The translations under genes were made by a program, and so were the position numbers. The notes under the pieces are model-generated. The model did not search any database, was not told the DNA's origin, and saw nothing but the letters and a program-made list of their open reading frames with translations. This document shows positions 6,237-6,736 of a stretch of DNA of 6,736 bases, one piece after another; the stretch's first letter is position 1, and every line of letters begins with the position of its first letter. The DNA is from Candidatus Puniceispirillum sp. (GTDB lineage: Bacteria > Pseudomonadota > Alphaproteobacteria > Puniceispirillales > Puniceispirillaceae): positions 1 through 6,736 of the forward strand of contig JABJBD010000219.1 in assembly GCA_018668795.1 (NCBI GenBank), in the 5' to 3' direction.

Positions 6237-6736
6237 ATGCGTAACAGCGGTATTGGGTTTATCGGCCTCGGCCAAATGGGGCTTGGCATGGCCAATAATC
6301 TGGCCAAAATCGCCGCACCATTTTACGCTTATGACGCGGTGCCAGCCGCCACTGACAGGCTGGATGGCGACGATATCATCATTGCCGGCACAATTGGCAA
6401 TCTGGCGGCGAATTGTCATCTCATATTCCTATGCCTTCCATCTGCCAAAGAGGTGAATGAGGTAATTTTTGGCGCTGGTGGTATTGCAGAATCGGTACAA
6501 GGTGATCTTGCCATTATCGACACCTCAACAATTGACCGCCTTGAGGCCATTGCCATCCATGATCAATTGGCAAGCCGTAGCATTACCTATGCTGATTGTC
6601 CGATTTCCGGCCTTCCCTTTCGCGCCACAGACGGCACATTGACCTTGATGTTTGGCGGCAACAAATCCTTATTTGATCGGGCCAAGCCCCAGCTTGATGC
6701 GATGGGCGAATTTATCGTCTATTGCGGCGAAAGCGG
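6237..6736 (+). CDS. Beta-hydroxyacid dehydrogenase, 3-hydroxyisobutyrate dehydrogenase family (C-terminus beyond window)
   Basis: My translation from ATG 6237 gives 166 residues, open to the right edge; the family is usually about 290 residues, so the C-terminal helical domain and the catalytic lysine are outside. The Rossmann motif GFIGLGQMGLGMANNL is at 7-22, and the acidic residue after strand 2 (D33 in YAYDAVP) suggests NAD rather than NADP. LIFLCLPSAKEVNEVIFG (62-79) and IIDTSTIDR (93-101) fit the family. The substrate-binding segment reads DCPISGLPFRATDGTLTLMFGG (120-141), whereas most members have D-A-P-V-S-G-G and G-A after it, so the loop is a variant. An AAGGGG ribosome site lies 9 bases upstream of the ATG. 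Family enzymes oxidise or reduce beta-hydroxy acids (3-hydroxyisobutyrate, tartronate semialdehyde, 2-hydroxymethylglutarate); the substrate is unknown. Divergent from the isomerase gene, probably sharing its regulator. Confidence 0.9.
   Translation, partial: MRNSGIGFIGLGQMGLGMANNLAKIAAPFYAYDAVPAATDRLDGDDIIIAGTIGNLAANCHLIFLCLPSAKEVNEVIFGAGGIAESVQGDLAIIDTSTIDRLEAIAIHDQLASRSITYADCPISGLPFRATDGTLTLMFGGNKSLFDRAKPQLDAMGEFIVYCGES

Noticed and set aside
6084..6456. Overlapping open frames on both strands (6084-6419 reverse, 6094-6456 forward)
   Set aside because: They overlap the dehydrogenase gene in other frames, span the repeat-rich control region and show no family resemblance.

Overview
The window looks like a piece of an alphaproteobacterial chromosome. 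It has moderate GC, roughly 42% in the tctB stretch and about 49% in a 300-base sample of the prpF/galD-like gene (hand counts). It carries compact metabolic genes and a tripartite tricarboxylate transporter (TTT) operon of the kind abundant in marine and soil proteobacteria. A SAR116/Puniceispirillum-like or other marine relative is my guess from gene style and base composition only. There are no RNA genes, insertion sequences, CRISPR arrays or phage genes that I can support.

Layout, left to right. (1) Bases 1-1368 hold a leftward gene pair: an aspartate-dehydrogenase-family protein (565-1368) followed downstream by a fumarylacetoacetate-hydrolase (FAH) family enzyme that runs off the left edge (1-498). 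(2) Bases 1369-1549 are a divergent control region. (3) Bases 1550-4771 are a rightward, complete TTT uptake operon: periplasmic binding protein (tctC-like), small membrane subunit (tctB-like) and large membrane subunit (tctA-like). A strong perfect hairpin lies between the first two genes. (4) Bases 4772-4900 are a short gap between convergent genes. (5) Bases 4901-5974 hold a leftward PrpF-superfamily isomerase, closest in its motifs to 4-oxalomesaconate tautomerase (GalD/LigU). (6) Bases 5975-6236 are a second divergent control region, rich in inverted and tandem repeats. (7) Bases 6237-6736 hold the N-terminal half of a rightward beta-hydroxyacid dehydrogenase (3-hydroxyisobutyrate dehydrogenase family), cut by the right edge.

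Taken together this reads as a carboxylate uptake and catabolism locus. A high-affinity transporter brings in a di- or tricarboxylate (or amino-dicarboxylate). An allylic isomerase moves a C=C bond, a beta-hydroxyacid dehydrogenase oxidises or reduces an intermediate, and an amino-acid dehydrogenase plus an FAH-type hydrolase/decarboxylase feed the product into central metabolism. The substrate cannot be read from the sequence. The combination does not match a complete textbook pathway within the window, which is its main interest. The most notable non-coding signals are the palindromes and the 14-base tandem repeat in 6009-6153.
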